From: Tretioscincus oriximinensis
Taxonomy: Eukaryota; Chordata; Lepidosauria; Squamata; Gymnophthalmidae
Direction of reading: 5' to 3'
Length of the DNA: 64,000 nt
Assembly (NCBI GenBank): GCA_022410635.1
Contig: JAJVDF010000419.1
Coordinates: 147,719 to 211,718 of the forward strand
Positions 1 to 10,115 of the stretch are shown piece by piece. Position numbers and translations under genes: made by a program. The notes below the pieces were generated by a model that made no database searches, had not been told where the DNA came from, and worked only from the letters and a program-made list of their open reading frames with translations. Every line of letters begins with the position of its first letter. Position 1 is the stretch's first letter.

Positions 1-1110
1 GGCACTGCACCCAGTGTCCCAAGGACCACTGGTACCACTTTTGCTGGTCTACGCCAGAGTCGCTGAAGTTCGATTCTCCAGTCCTGGTATCTGGTCCTCG
101 TTTTCTCCAAGTGTTCCTCCTCGATTCTACTATCCCCCCAGAATTGCAATATCTGCAATCCACCGGAGTATTGTGTTCTAACTTTCAATTAGTAGTTTTG
201 CCTGTTCATTTTCAACAACTTTTTCTGGCTTATGATCCTGAACTATTGTAACAAATGTGCAGTAACACATAGTGAATAAATCATTCCTTTTGTTTGCTTT
301 TAATTTTATGGGTGGGCATGTCTCAGTGGCAGCACAAACTACACGGAGATCTGCTTCTTCCCCAGTTGCTGTCTGGAAGTAGGCAGTCACAAATCACTTC
401 TGTATCCCTGCAAGAAAATTTGCGTAGAGTCAGGGCCATATTTTGGGTGTAGGATGCTTTGCTTTAAAAAAATGTGTTCCAGAAAATGATGGTTTCTTCT
501 TTGCCAGGCAGCACATTTGTTAAAAAAATCAAAGTGGAATGTTTCATTTTATGGACTCGGTTGTGTGGTTCCTAAATTTTTTATGGATCCCAACACACCC
601 GGGGAGGCAGGAAGGAAGAAAACCTGCTTTTGACAATTTGCCTTTTTTATAGTTTACATTGTCACAAAGTTTTTAAGCCATCTGTGTGTGTTTTTATTTC
701 TTGCTGTTCCTCTCTCTTTCTGTGGGTGCAGCGGGCCTCCTCTGAGTCTTTGTGTTTTCATACTCAGCCCCCGTCTGTAACACGTCTGTCTGACTCCGCT
801 CTGTGGGTGTTATGTACGCAGAAGGCCCAAATCCAGTCTGGATCCATTTGCTGGTATTTGTTGTATTGGAAAGAAAAACTTACAGGAAAGATCTGAATGG
901 GATCAGCATTTATGGTGTGGGTTCTTTAACTGATTGTCCACAGATCCTGTGGCTGGCATCCAAAGCACTGGAAAATGAAGTTGAGTAAGAGGCTTATTAA
1001 ATACCTGTTTCTGCCAGCTCCTGTACCAGCGGCATTTTCAAGTTGATNATTTCAGTCAATAGCAAAAGTTAAACTATTCAGTTAATGTGCAACAAATTAG
1101 CTGAATGACC
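1..1110. other. No recognisable gene or repeat
   Basis: I see only short chance open frames and no splice-flanked conserved exon. The segment is AT-rich single-copy-looking sequence, possibly old repeat beyond recognition. Confidence 0.5.
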
Positions 1111-1127
1111 CAGCCTAAGACTTGTGG

Positions 1128-1310
1128 GCCTGCCCAGAGATGTCCAGTTGGTTAGTGATCAGAGTGTCACTATCCGGTTCAATTCTGCACTCCACAAAAA
1201 GCCAGCTAGGTGACCTTGGGCTAGTCACAGCTCTTCAGAATTCTCTCAGCCTCACCTATGTCACAAGGTGTCAGTTGGGCAGAGAAGAACAGAAAGTTAT
1301 GTAAGGGAGC
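1128..1310 (+). mobile_element. tRNA-headed SINE A, degenerate
   Basis: The order TTAGTGATCAGAGTGTC (A-box region), GGTTCAATTC (B box), CACTCC, GCCAGCTAGGTGACCTTGGGC and CTCTCAGCC is that of the other SINE A copies in this window. Confidence 0.7.
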
Positions 1311-1394
1311 TTCTCTACGACATGCCTTGCTATTTTTAAAAACTTATTTGCCATCCGCACCCACCTACCTTAAAGCTTCCACACTGTTCTGACA

Positions 1395-1760
1395 TATTGT
1401 TTAGCAATCGCGTCATCTGATGAGCCCCATAAGGCATTGCTGCACTTTCCTAACTGCAATCCCCAGCATTCTCTGCAAATCTTCCTACAATTCCCAAGCA
1501 TTCTCTGCTAGCCAAGAGCCAATGAATTTTTACATGTCGCCCCAAAGTCTCGCAAGAGTTGCCAAGTTCACACAAAGTTTTCTTTCACATTTTACAAAAT
1601 GCCCACTGTTGAATCGCACAAACTACATGGCAAGAAATTCTACAATTGACCGTTTTAGTGAGGGGATCACTGTATGTGTGTGACCTCGTGGGGTGGATTG
1701 AAGGTGATGTTGCTACCAACTCAGTAGAAATCATACGTGGGGATGTGGCCTAAACCACTT
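1395..1760 (+). repeat. Unnamed dispersed repeat, copy 1
   Basis: This is homologous over about 340 bp, same orientation, to 22135-22480. Shared landmarks are AGCCCCATAAG, CAGCATTCTCTG, AGCCAA, CAAAGTCT, GCCCACTGT or GTCCACTGT, and GGGGATG near the end. The family is not recognised. Confidence 0.6.
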
Positions 1761-2339
1761 TGATTCCCTTCAGGGTGAAAATAACAAGTTATAAAAAACA
1801 GCTCTTCAACTCTACTTCTTCTCATATCCAGATCCAACCTTAGAGCTTAAAGCTCCAAGCCTGCATAAATGATGATCAAACCTTTTTTTTTAGCTGTAAA
1901 CCTTTCTACAAGCCCACTTTGATGGTGAACAAAAGAGCACAAAAGAAGTTCTTATGGATTGGATCGTAGCCTGTTTATCCAACAACATGTTTTGATAGAG
2001 ACCCCTCATTAATTTCTGGGCAGTAGAAGATGAAGGCAAACTTCACCTGCTCACCATTGCCTGTTAATGGCCTTTAGAGGCATCCTGGCTGACACTCTTA
2101 TCATGTAGCCCACATGCCATCACACCCAGGATTTCTGGGCAACGTCACAAGAAGATAAAGACGAAGCCTTTGGAGGCATCCTATCTGCCTGTCCAACCTG
2201 GAGGAATATCTATTATTTATTTATGTATTTGCCTGCACCAAAGGTCTCAGGGCAGTTAACATTAAAACAGAATANCATATTAAAGCAATNCCCAGAATAG
2301 GGTAAGGAGAGCATTTTTGTTTCAGCCACACGCCAGGTT

Positions 2340-2765
2340 AAATAGGTGCATCTTCAGGAGACTTCTGGATCCATACAGAGAAGGTCCTATCCTGAGTTCC
2401 CAATCCCTTTGCTACTGAGGGTTGTGGCACGACCAGNAAGGCCTCCTCTGCAGATCTTAAGGCACGGGCCAGTTGATATGGGAACCCAGGGTAGGGCCTT
2501 CTCAGTGGTTGCCCCCAGTCTCCTCCTCAAGGTGTGTCTGTCATCACCATATTCCTTTAGAAGATCTTTGAAGATGCACCTCTTCCAGCTGGCCTTTGGC
2601 TGAAGAAATGTTATTCTCTTCCCACTTCTTGGGGATACTGTTTTTATTTTGTTTTTTCTTGGCCATTTTGTACTGTTGCTTTTATTGTTGGCTGCCCTGA
2701 GACCTTCGGGTATATTATTTATTTATTTATTTGTACTTGTATCCTGCCCTTTACCCGAAGGTCTC
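2340..2765 (+). mobile_element. L2 LINE 3' end
   Basis: This shows the characteristic L2 3' region: GGTAGGGCCTTCTCAGTGGT, ATGCACCTCTTCCAGCTGGC, CTTTGGCTGAAGAAATG and CTGAGACCTTCGGGTAT, then a TTTA-rich tail. Several similar 3' ends recur in the window. Confidence 0.8.
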
Positions 2766-2769
2766 AGGN

Positions 2770-2930
2770 CNGCCAAGTGAGAAGGTGGGGCTGAGAGAGT
2801 TCAAAGGACTGTGACTGGCCCAAGGTCACCCAGNTGCCTTTCATGGAGGAGTGGGGAATNGAACCGGGAGGCTACCAGGTATGAGTCCAACACTCTAACC
2901 ACTACACCAAACTGGCTCTATAGGGTACAG
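2770..2930 (-). mobile_element. tRNA-headed SINE A inserted in L2 tail
   Basis: In reverse orientation it carries the B box (GAACCGGGAGGCTACC) and the A-box side (CTCTAACCACTACACCAAAC). The surrounding AT-rich L2 tail resumes at 2931. Confidence 0.8.
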
Positions 2931-2959
2931 GGCGGGATATAAATAAATAAATATGGGAA

Positions 2960-3115
2960 ATCTGTCCTAGGCACCTATCCTCTTTGAATTTGTCTAACCT
3001 TTTCCTAAAACCTCTGCGTTCCTGTTAATCAGTACCCATTCTGATATTAAATCCCATAGACAAATGGCCTGATGAGTGGAAAAATACTTCCATTTGTTTG
3101 GCCTAACCCGCATCA
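2960..3115 (-). mobile_element. Diverged CR1 fragment
   Basis: Reverse-orientation text such as TTGAATTTGTCTAACC and CATAGACAAATGGCCTGATGAGTGGAAAAATACTTCC aligns loosely with the CR1 C-terminal and 3' region. Confidence 0.45.
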
Positions 3116-3184
3116 GTTNCACACAGTGCCCCCTGGTGGTGGCTAGAGCACCTGCTTGCAGTTACAGCCACTTCTCAACTGGGA

Positions 3185-3324
3185 TGATTTAGCCACAGTA
3201 ATCCACGCTCTGGTAACTATATTGTAATGTACTCTGTGGGGTTGCCCTTGAAAACAGTTTGNAAGCTGCAGCTGGTGCAGAATACAGCAGCTAGGTTGCT
3301 GACTGGAACAACTGGCTGGACTAC
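3185..3324 (+). mobile_element. L2 LINE, upstream part (split by solo LTR)
   Basis: The translation resembles the L2 ORF2 end (GLPLKT-like, QNTAARLLTG-like). It ends at the target duplication ACTAC (3320-3324) and resumes at 4063. Confidence 0.75.
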
Positions 3325-4062
3325 TGTGGCGACCCCTACCTGAGGGCCCTACTATTCAATGACTCTCAGTCAGNGGTGCCACAATATCCACCCTGTTGCC
3401 CAAGCCAGCACCCACGACTGCTTGGAGCAACAGTACTTTCCTCAGGCCTACACAAGGCCTCAGTGTTTACCTCAGGATGAGGGCTTTATTCACAGCCCCC
3501 ACCAGTAGCGTGCTTAATTTTGTGGTTACAGAAGTAAAGAAAGAGAGAGATGTTTGAAATGAAACAAATAACAAGTTTATTATTTACANACAAGGAATAG
3601 AAGAAAGATTAGAATAATAAAGCTTCGGCTTTTATCAAGTAAGCCTGACTCAAGCACACAAACACCAAGCAAGAGCAACATTAGTTTCCAGATCCCTAAA
3701 TAGACAGGCCCTGTGTCACTTTATTTGTTCCAGCCCCAAGTCAAGCCTCAGCTTTGGCTCCTCCAGGCCACCATACACTCCCACCCCCTCCCTCTGAGGC
3801 AGGTCAGAAGCGGACCCCTCTGTCCACTTGCTACACCACAAGTCTCTCTGACAGAAAGGCCTCTAGCCCTGGTCAGCTTCCCTTTTAACTGCTCACCAGC
3901 CGGCTACTCGAGGCCCCATTGGCTGGCTCCTCCAGCCATGCCCCCTCCCAAACAGGGAACCAGGAAGCCACGCCCCTGCCCAGGCCTGCTCTTCCCCCCT
4001 CCCTCTGGGATATCTGCTAAGTTTATAAAAGAAACACAAACCTCAAAATGGAGGACGCCACA
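3325..4062 (-). mobile_element. Solo LTR of an LTR retrotransposon or ERV
   Basis: The 738-bp element begins TGTGGCG and ends CGCCACA, a perfect 7-bp terminal inverted repeat with TG..CA ends, flanked by a perfect 5-bp target duplication ACTAC (3320-3324 and 4063-4067). Read on the minus strand, a CCAAT box (3922-3918) is followed about 30 bp later by a TATA-like TTAAAAG (3889-3883) and about 300 bp later by AATAAA (3581-3576), the U3-R-U5 order. There is no internal coding region, so it is a recombined solo LTR. Confidence 0.88.
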
Positions 4063-4520
4063 ACTACATCTTAAGACAGCTGCACAGGCTGCCAGTTCAT
4101 TACGAAGCTCAATTCAAGGTGCTGTGCTTAACTTATAAGTCTAAATAGCTTGGGCCCCAAATATCTAAAGAAACACTTTCTTCCATATCAACCTGCCCGT
4201 GACTTAATATCTGCAGAGAAGGTCTGCCCCTCTCAACAGCAAAGGGAGTGGGAAACCTGGGCAGGGCCTTCCCAACGGTTGCCCCCGGACAATGGCCTTA
4301 ATCCCCCCCTTGAAGTCAATCAGTCGTCATCACGTCAGTCATTCAGAAAATAGGAAAAGTTGCAACCTGGCCTTTGGCTGAAGAGATGGCTTTCCTTCCC
4401 CCACTTGCAGATATTGTTTAAAAATGTCACTTTTGTGTATCTGCTTTTATTGTTAGCCACGCTGAGACCTTTGAGTAATTGGGAGGGATATCAATTTAAA
4501 TAAATAAATAAATATTGTAC
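4063..4520 (+). mobile_element. L2 LINE, downstream part
   Basis: It continues the reading started at 3185 (FKVLCLTYKS and LGPKYL, both typical of the L2 C-terminus), then runs through the L2 3' UTR with GGGCAGGGCCTTCCCAACGG and CTTTGGCTGAAGAGATGG to a TAAATAAATAAA tail. Confidence 0.82.
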
Positions 4521-4625
4521 AAGTCAACCAACAATGCTGCTCTAGTGTTCTGTNTANCNTTCATTCATTTATTTACATTTCTATACCACCCTGTAACTGA
4601 AGGTCCAAAGGTGGCTAACAATAAT

Positions 4626-4746
4626 GTTTATGGCCGCACTACCCTGAACATGCCCAATCTCATCTGACCACAGAAGCTAAGCAGGGTCAGGCCTGGTTAG
4701 TACTTGGGTGGGAGACCGCCTGGAACTGCTGGGTGCTGTAGGCTTT
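4626..4746 (+). pseudogene. 5S rRNA-derived sequence (SINE head or pseudogene)
   Basis: It aligns without large gaps over the full 5S rRNA length. The core GAAGCTAAGCAGGGTC, GGCCTGGTTAGTACTTGG and GGGAGACCGCCTGG is intact, and it ends GGTGCTGTAGGCTTT. About 18 differences from the vertebrate consensus are mostly CpG-type changes. It abuts a tRNA-headed SINE with no spacer, so it is more likely part of a composite SINE than a functional gene. Confidence 0.9.
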
Positions 4747-5217
4747 TGAGAGGCAGTTTGGTGTAGTGGTTAGAGTGTTCAATTTCAGAGAAATAGCNGT
4801 GTTAGTCTAGCAGAAAGTCCAGCAAAGGAGTTAGCAGCACTTTGAGACTAACTTGAGAAAAGTGGTTGGCATAAGCTTTCATAGACAGGTCTACTTCTTC
4901 AGATGCATCTGAAGAAGTAGACCTGTCTACGAAAGCTTATGGCAACCACTTTTCTCTAGTTAGTCTCAAAGTGCTGCTAACTCCTTTGCTGGTTAGAGTG
5001 TTGGTAGTCTCCCAGTTCAATTCCCCACTCCTCCATGAAAGCCAGATGGGTGACCTTGGACCATTCACAGTTCTTTAGAACTCTCTCAGCCCCACTTACT
5101 TCACACCGTGTCTGTTGTGGAGACAGCAAGAAAAGCTATATATGCCACCTTTTGGTTGCCACCACCACCACACCGAGACCTTCGGGTATAGGGCGGGATA
5201 TAAGTACAAATAAATAA
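4747..5217 (+). mobile_element. tRNA-headed SINE A, split by inverted-dimer element
   Basis: It begins right after the 5S unit with GTGTAGTGGTTAGAGTG, is interrupted by 4780-4990, then continues with B box CAGTTCAATTCC, GCCAGATGGGTGACCTTGG and CTCTCAGCCCCAC to a TAAATAAATAAATAA tail. Confidence 0.85.
4780..4990. mobile_element. Penelope-like inverted dimer (hairpin) insertion
   Basis: A 211-bp insertion into SINE A is flanked by a perfect 12-bp target duplication GGTTAGAGTGTT (4768-4779 and 4991-5002). Two arms meet head to head at ATGCAT: each reads outward CTGAAGAAGTAGACCTG, TCTACGAAAGCTTATG, AAGTGCTGCTAACTCCTTTG. The left arm extends further, to the terminus CTATTTCTCTGAAATTG. Family assignment to Penelope-like elements is inferred from target duplication size and inverted structure. 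Confidence 0.8.
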
Positions 5218-5224
5218 ATAAATA

Positions 5225-5957
5225 ACCAACAATATCTAAGAATCAGGGAGGGATAGCATGGAGACGATCAGTTCTGTGTATCATAAAATATCTCTGGAGC
5301 AAAGAGGACGANTGTCTCACAATTCCTGAAATCGTTTTGCATTGTGTTTGCAACATTTTACTGGTGTCCATGGTGTAGGCAAGCATGTCTGTGGACATAA
5401 GCCAGAGAACCCCAAGAATGTGCAGTAAGTTGCACGCAACGTGCTGGACTTACAAGTGAACAATGTTTATTGTTGGCGCGCAAACAATTGCAAGCACACA
5501 GCCTTGAGACAGAGAAGAGATTCCTTAGGGGGAAATGTCAAAGCTGTGTGGATTCCTTGATTGCATCCTGCAAATATTTGAAGAGCTGTCACACACAGAA
5601 GGAGGCAACAAAAACGGTCCTCTGTTGTAGAAAACCAGAGACCAAGAGCTAAGCGGTCTTAAATTACAACCATGTTGATTTCAGCTGAAAACCAGAAGAA
5701 ACATTTTTGGTGGTTAAAGCATGAAATCATAGGAATACAAGGAATGAATCCCAAACAATGGATCATTTAGACCATTTGTAGTAACCGGTTTCATACGAAG
5801 CTTTAAATACAAACCTTACCCTGCACAGAGCTCTGTCCACACTTGCTCTTGGGAATGGATCCTGAATAGAATCCACCCCACAGCCTCCATCCACCCACAC
5901 AATTCTTAGGAAACTCCATATCTGCCCCATGGGGAAAACTCCCAACTCTGGTCATAG
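5225..5957. other. No recognisable gene or repeat
   Basis: Only short chance frames are present and no conserved exon or repeat was identified. Confidence 0.5.
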
Positions 5958-5959
5958 TA

Positions 5960-6534
5960 GGCTGACCAGATATCCCCTTTTTTTTGGGGGGGGGACCTGA
6001 TTTTGGGGTGTCTACCCCGCTCTCCCGCACGCACCCCCCACCACCACCATTTCTCCAGTTTTTGCTGAGGGGAAAAAAAATATTTTTTTGAAAAAAAATA
6101 TTTTTTTTGAATTTTATTTTTTGAAATAAAATTCACTGCAGCACCACTAGGGAGCTCTGGCATTTGAGACCAGCTCCTGAAAGCACCCCGCTCAGTAAAA
6201 AATTAAAAATTAAAAAAATTAATTTTTAAAATATTATTTTTAAAAATATTATTATTATTTTAAATTTTAAATTTACTGCAGCACTGCTAGCAGGCTCTGG
6301 CAACCAAGGCCAGCTCCTGAATACACTTGTCCCCACCCCCCACCCTCGAAGTAATGTCACAAATTTCTCACATGCTTCGCCAATTTTTCATGCACTTCGC
6401 CAATTCCTTGCATGCTCCAGGGATTTCGGGTGTGTTTGTGTGTGCATATTGGTGGGTGATTTGCATATTCATGAATATGCAAATTAGCATGAATATTAAT
6501 TTGCCCAGTTTGGGCCTCAGAAAATCTGGTCATC
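5960..6534. mobile_element. TA-flanked MITE (long form)
   Basis: It starts GGCTGACCAGAT and ends ATCTGGTCATC with TA on each side (5958-5959, 6535-6536), as for Tc1/mariner-type insertion. G-rich and A/T-rich blocks form imperfect inverted repeats. A perfect 26-bp palindrome built on ATTTGCATATTCA lies at 6459-6484. Confidence 0.75.
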
Positions 6535-6827
6535 TACTCCACCCTTAAGTGCATGCACCATCCCCACGCACAACCCCAGGGTGCATCCAGTTGCACTCTA
6601 GAAATAGGACTCTTCTCATGCCCAAGTGTGAACAACAAAGATCAACTGGAACACTATCCAGCCAGGAACAGTCAGTAAAAATGTGCAACTGGCCAGAAAC
6701 TCCCATCTGGACTGGTATATCTCTCCATTTGAGGGACCATCTGAGGTGGTGGGCCTCCATTTTTGATAACATGTTTGGAAAGCAGGGGGTTACCAATTTG
6801 ATCCANAGCCTTTCCTGAGAGCTTACA

Positions 6828-7105
6828 GAAGAAGAAGAACTAGGTTTTCATACCCCGCTTTTCTCACCTGACGTGACTCAAATAACGTACAAGGTATTTT
6901 GCACCCGATGGCCTATGTGCCATCTTCCCCACCACATTGTGATGGTACCTATCAATCTACTTGCACTTTCTTGTTTTCAAACAGCTAGGTTGGCTGAAGT
7001 TAAGGGCAGTAGAGTGCGCTCACTCCTCTCCTTGGCAGACACATGTGGCCTCAAACGCTGACCTCTCTGTTGAAAGACCCGTTGTTCNTAACCTCTGTAC
7101 CACCN
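6828..7105 (-). mobile_element. tRNA-headed SINE B
   Basis: In reverse orientation it starts from the CTT-rich tail and CCCCGCTTTTCTCACC and reads to the degraded tRNA head near 7100. Its layout matches the better copy at 30570-30880. Confidence 0.65.
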
Positions 7106-7149
7106 TTCCTCATCAAAAGTGCCTATGACAAGCTTTTAATTAGCTAATT

Positions 7150-7330
7150 AGCTAGCTAGTCAGTCTGTCTAATCATTTATTCATTCATCCATTCATTTAT
7201 CCTTCCTTATATCCCACACTATANCCAAAGATCTCAGGACACCCAACAATAAGAGCAGAAATGCAGAATTGACATTCTAAAATAATATCTGAGGCTGGGG
7301 AAGAAAAAGCCATTCCTTCAAACAAAAGTC
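7150..7330 (-). mobile_element. L2 LINE 3' end fragment
   Basis: An AAT-rich tail in reverse (TTATTCATTCATCCATTCATT) is followed by CCAAAGATCTCAGGACACCC, the reverse of the L2 terminal CTGAGACCTTTGG motif. Confidence 0.6.
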
Positions 7331-7659
7331 GGCTTAAAGAAGTGTGCCAGGTTGTTGAATACTCAACAACAAACCCGTCATTTAAAGTACCCAGTATCCT
7401 TCACAGAAGTATGAAGAATAGGTACTCCACTTTCCACACCTACAGTGATCTTGTGCAGCACAAATGGAATTGTGAAAATGACCAACTGCACTGCAAGGAG
7501 AGCATANTGACAGAGTCGCCTTCCCTAGATGGAAGAATAGTGCCCAGTTGTTAGCTTCTCAAGCATTCGTCCTTCTGTATCAAAATATGTAGCACAACCA
7601 AAAAGCTGGTGGTCATCAAAAACTATGTCTACCGTGACCACATTCACCATCGGAGATGT

Positions 7660-7775
7660 CTTTATGGAGGCCCTCCAGATGTTCTTGAACCACAACTCCC
7701 AGCATTCCATTTGGTTTGGCAGAGTGGGCACAAAGCTGGGAATGGAATGTTGGGAATTGTGGTTCAGGGACAACT
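7660..7775. repeat. Inverted repeat with ACCACAACTCCCAG arms
   Basis: Arms GAACCACAACTCCCAGCATTCC and GGAATGTTGGGAATTGTGGTTC face each other across about 20 bp. This is a compact hairpin MITE or a remnant of one, with ZNF143-like motifs in each arm. Confidence 0.65.
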
Positions 7776-8225
7776 GTTTGACTTCTCTGTTCTACAGTCT
7801 CCCCATTTCTGTAGTCTTCTGAAGAAGCAGATTTGTCTAAGAATAAGGTGGCCCATACCGCCTACCCTATTCTTGTTCGTCCCAGAAATATTATGAGATT
7901 CCCTTGCTAAGTATAATTTCCCAAGTTGATAGTCAAGCCTCATAGCCTGGATAGTGAGTCCCCAATTTTAAATTACTTCATGATCCTAGTTATCCCTAGG
8001 TTTTCATCCATCTTCAGTTCACTTTCAGACTGAGAGACAAAATGGCAGTTCTGTTTGTAGTGTGTGAAACTGCCTCTGGTTTAGATAAGTGGAAAGGAAA
8101 TCATTGTTCACTTTTTACAGATGTGTTTTTCTATTCCAAAAGTCGACTGAAGCTAGATTGAAACTTAGGTATGGTCAGGGTCACCGTACAAAAAGAAAGA
8201 GAAAAATCACTTTCATTATCTATCT

Positions 8226-8393
8226 CCGTGATTCCCAAACTTTTATTGAACTGCCGCCCCACTTGACTCTCGAGCCACATCCCTAGTGTCCCCCACCCCA
8301 TTCACCTCAATTGTATAAAAAAATTCTTAGCACCCCCCTCAATGTCTTCAGCGCCCATAGGGGGGGCAGTGCCACCCACTTTGGGAATCACTG
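8226..8393. mobile_element. hAT-type MITE with perfect 8-bp target duplication
   Basis: The 168-bp element has ends CCGTGATTCCCAAAC and TTTGGGAATCACTG (near-perfect inverted repeat) and is flanked by ATCTATCT at 8218-8225 and 8394-8401. Eight-base duplications and CAGTG-type ends are typical of hAT elements. Confidence 0.82.
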
Positions 8394-8401
8394 ATCTATC
8401 T

Positions 8402-9275
8402 TGTTTCTTCCGGGATTTAGATTCAGCACGTAGGTCCCTTCCGCACTACGGGGTAAAACCCGAAATGGGGTTTAAACCCAGCGTGCGCCGTCCCGAATCC
8501 ATTCATATTACCTCAAAAATCCATGCAGAGCTGGTGTGAGGGGACACATGAAAGACCAGGAAGTTGCTACCACACTTGTCAGCCACCTGCAATTTTGCAA
8601 TCCTGGCTGGCACCCTCTCGCTGTATCCCAAGCCCCACGACAGTGTTCCACACATCAGGGCTGCAGGCAGCTCCCTATGGAAGCAGCAGCCATTTCGTGA
8701 CAAAAGAGCTTTTTCCCAGATGGACCCCCGGAGGACAGTGAAAGCTCCGTCGCCTTGTGTGTGTCAGAGGCATTAAGATAGTCCTACCATCCCGGTAGCA
8801 GAACCTTGTGTGCAAGTGGCCATAGTCTTTCGGGTAATTCAAGTATTTTGGAAAAGGGAGGGGAAAAATCCACCTTAGCTGTGTTCATGTGACTTCTTCT
8901 TTCTCTACTGTCTGGAGAGGAACTGATTGCATTAATAAGTCCACGTGTCAGTCACGGGGAATTGTCTTGTGATGGTTATTTAATTCATATTCTACTCCTT
9001 TCTTCTTCCCAGCATCTGTCTCTAATGCCAGTTCCCCCTGTGGACAGGATATTTGAGAGAATGCATAGANGCCATATGTCTCTAGTTGTTCGTTTCCTTA
9101 GGAAACGGGGATTCTAGAAACCTTGAGAAGCATTTTTGAGNCCCTAGGAACTATGCCAGTCACCCATTTCTGATGTCAGAACAACTCTGCTGGATCAGAG
9201 ACCAAAACTTCATCTGGTTTTGTGCTTGTTGCAGACATCAAAAGACCCAAAGTAGGATTAAAGGCAGCAATTCCT
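8402..9275. other. No recognisable gene or repeat
   Basis: I see only overlapping chance frames in both strands (around 8500-8770) with no homology, no splice context and no consistent codon use. Confidence 0.5.
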
Positions 9276-9287
9276 TCCATAAGAACA

Positions 9288-9640
9288 TAAGAGAAGCCCT
9301 GTTGAAGCAGGCCACCCAAGCCTCACCCTGACCCTGTTTCACACAGTGGCCCANCAATTGCACCTAGGCCGCCTCACGTTCATGACTCGCTGCAAATGGT
9401 ATTTCAGGAATATACTGCCTGTTGCTCCATCACAGAGGCAGCATCCTAGTAGCGATTGATACACTTGGCATCCATGAATTTGCCTAATCCTGTCTTAAAG
9501 CTATCCAGGCTGCTAGCTACCAACACTTTTGGAAGTAAATTCCATAGACCACTGACCCTCTGTGTGAAAAAACATTTTCCCTCGCCTTCCTAACTCTTCT
9601 GCCCATCAGCCAAGAGCAGAATGGCCAGGGTGCCAGTTTG
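9288..9640 (-). mobile_element. CR1 LINE 3' end
   Basis: In reverse orientation: AAGAACATAAGAGAAGCCC, CTGCAAATGGTATTTCAGG, GTTGCTCCATCACAGAGGC and AAATTCCATAGACCACTGACC. This is the common CR1 subfamily of this genome, ending in TATGTTCTTA. Confidence 0.85.
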
Positions 9641-9959
9641 CCCAATGGTAAGTGGTCTCCGTCCAGCAAGTAGGCCCCTGATGAAATGGAACCCAAGCTG
9701 CGGTCACCAACTGGGGGACTGAGCTACGCTTGGTCCATGATACCTTGCATGTGCTAGGCCTGATAGCTCAGCTATACATGAATTCTGGTACATGCTGGGT
9801 GAAGAATTCGCATGTGCGTATGAGGCTTTTGGGTTCAGCAGTTACCGCGCATGCTCTGTCGTCCCTGTATACTCCCTCCCTCCCACTGCACTCTGCCCAA
9901 TGGGTGGGGGCCCCTTTGTCTCCTGGCAACCAATATTGTAAGACCCAGCCCGCCAGCTG

Positions 9960-10115
9960 CCCATCCTAGTGTCGATAGAAAAAATAATTCTTCTCTGTTC
10001 ATCTTAATCATTCCATGCATGATTTATACTCTTCAAACAGATCACCTCTTAAATGCTGTCTTCCAAAGCGGAAGCAGCCAGGTATCATAAGGGAGGTATT
10101 CCAATCATTCTCGAC
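9960..10115 (-). mobile_element. CR1 LINE fragment
   Basis: In reverse orientation it carries the CR1 segment just upstream of the 3' region (CTTCTCTGTTCATC, CATGCATGATTTATACTC, ATCACCTCTTAAATGC). It probably continues the insertion at 9288-9640. Confidence 0.7.

Noticed and set aside
3713..4138. 141-codon + frame
   Set aside because: It lies antisense within the solo LTR and has no protein-family resemblance.
4626..4746. Functional 5S rRNA gene
   Set aside because: About 18 changes, many in conserved positions, and direct fusion to a SINE; treated as derived sequence.
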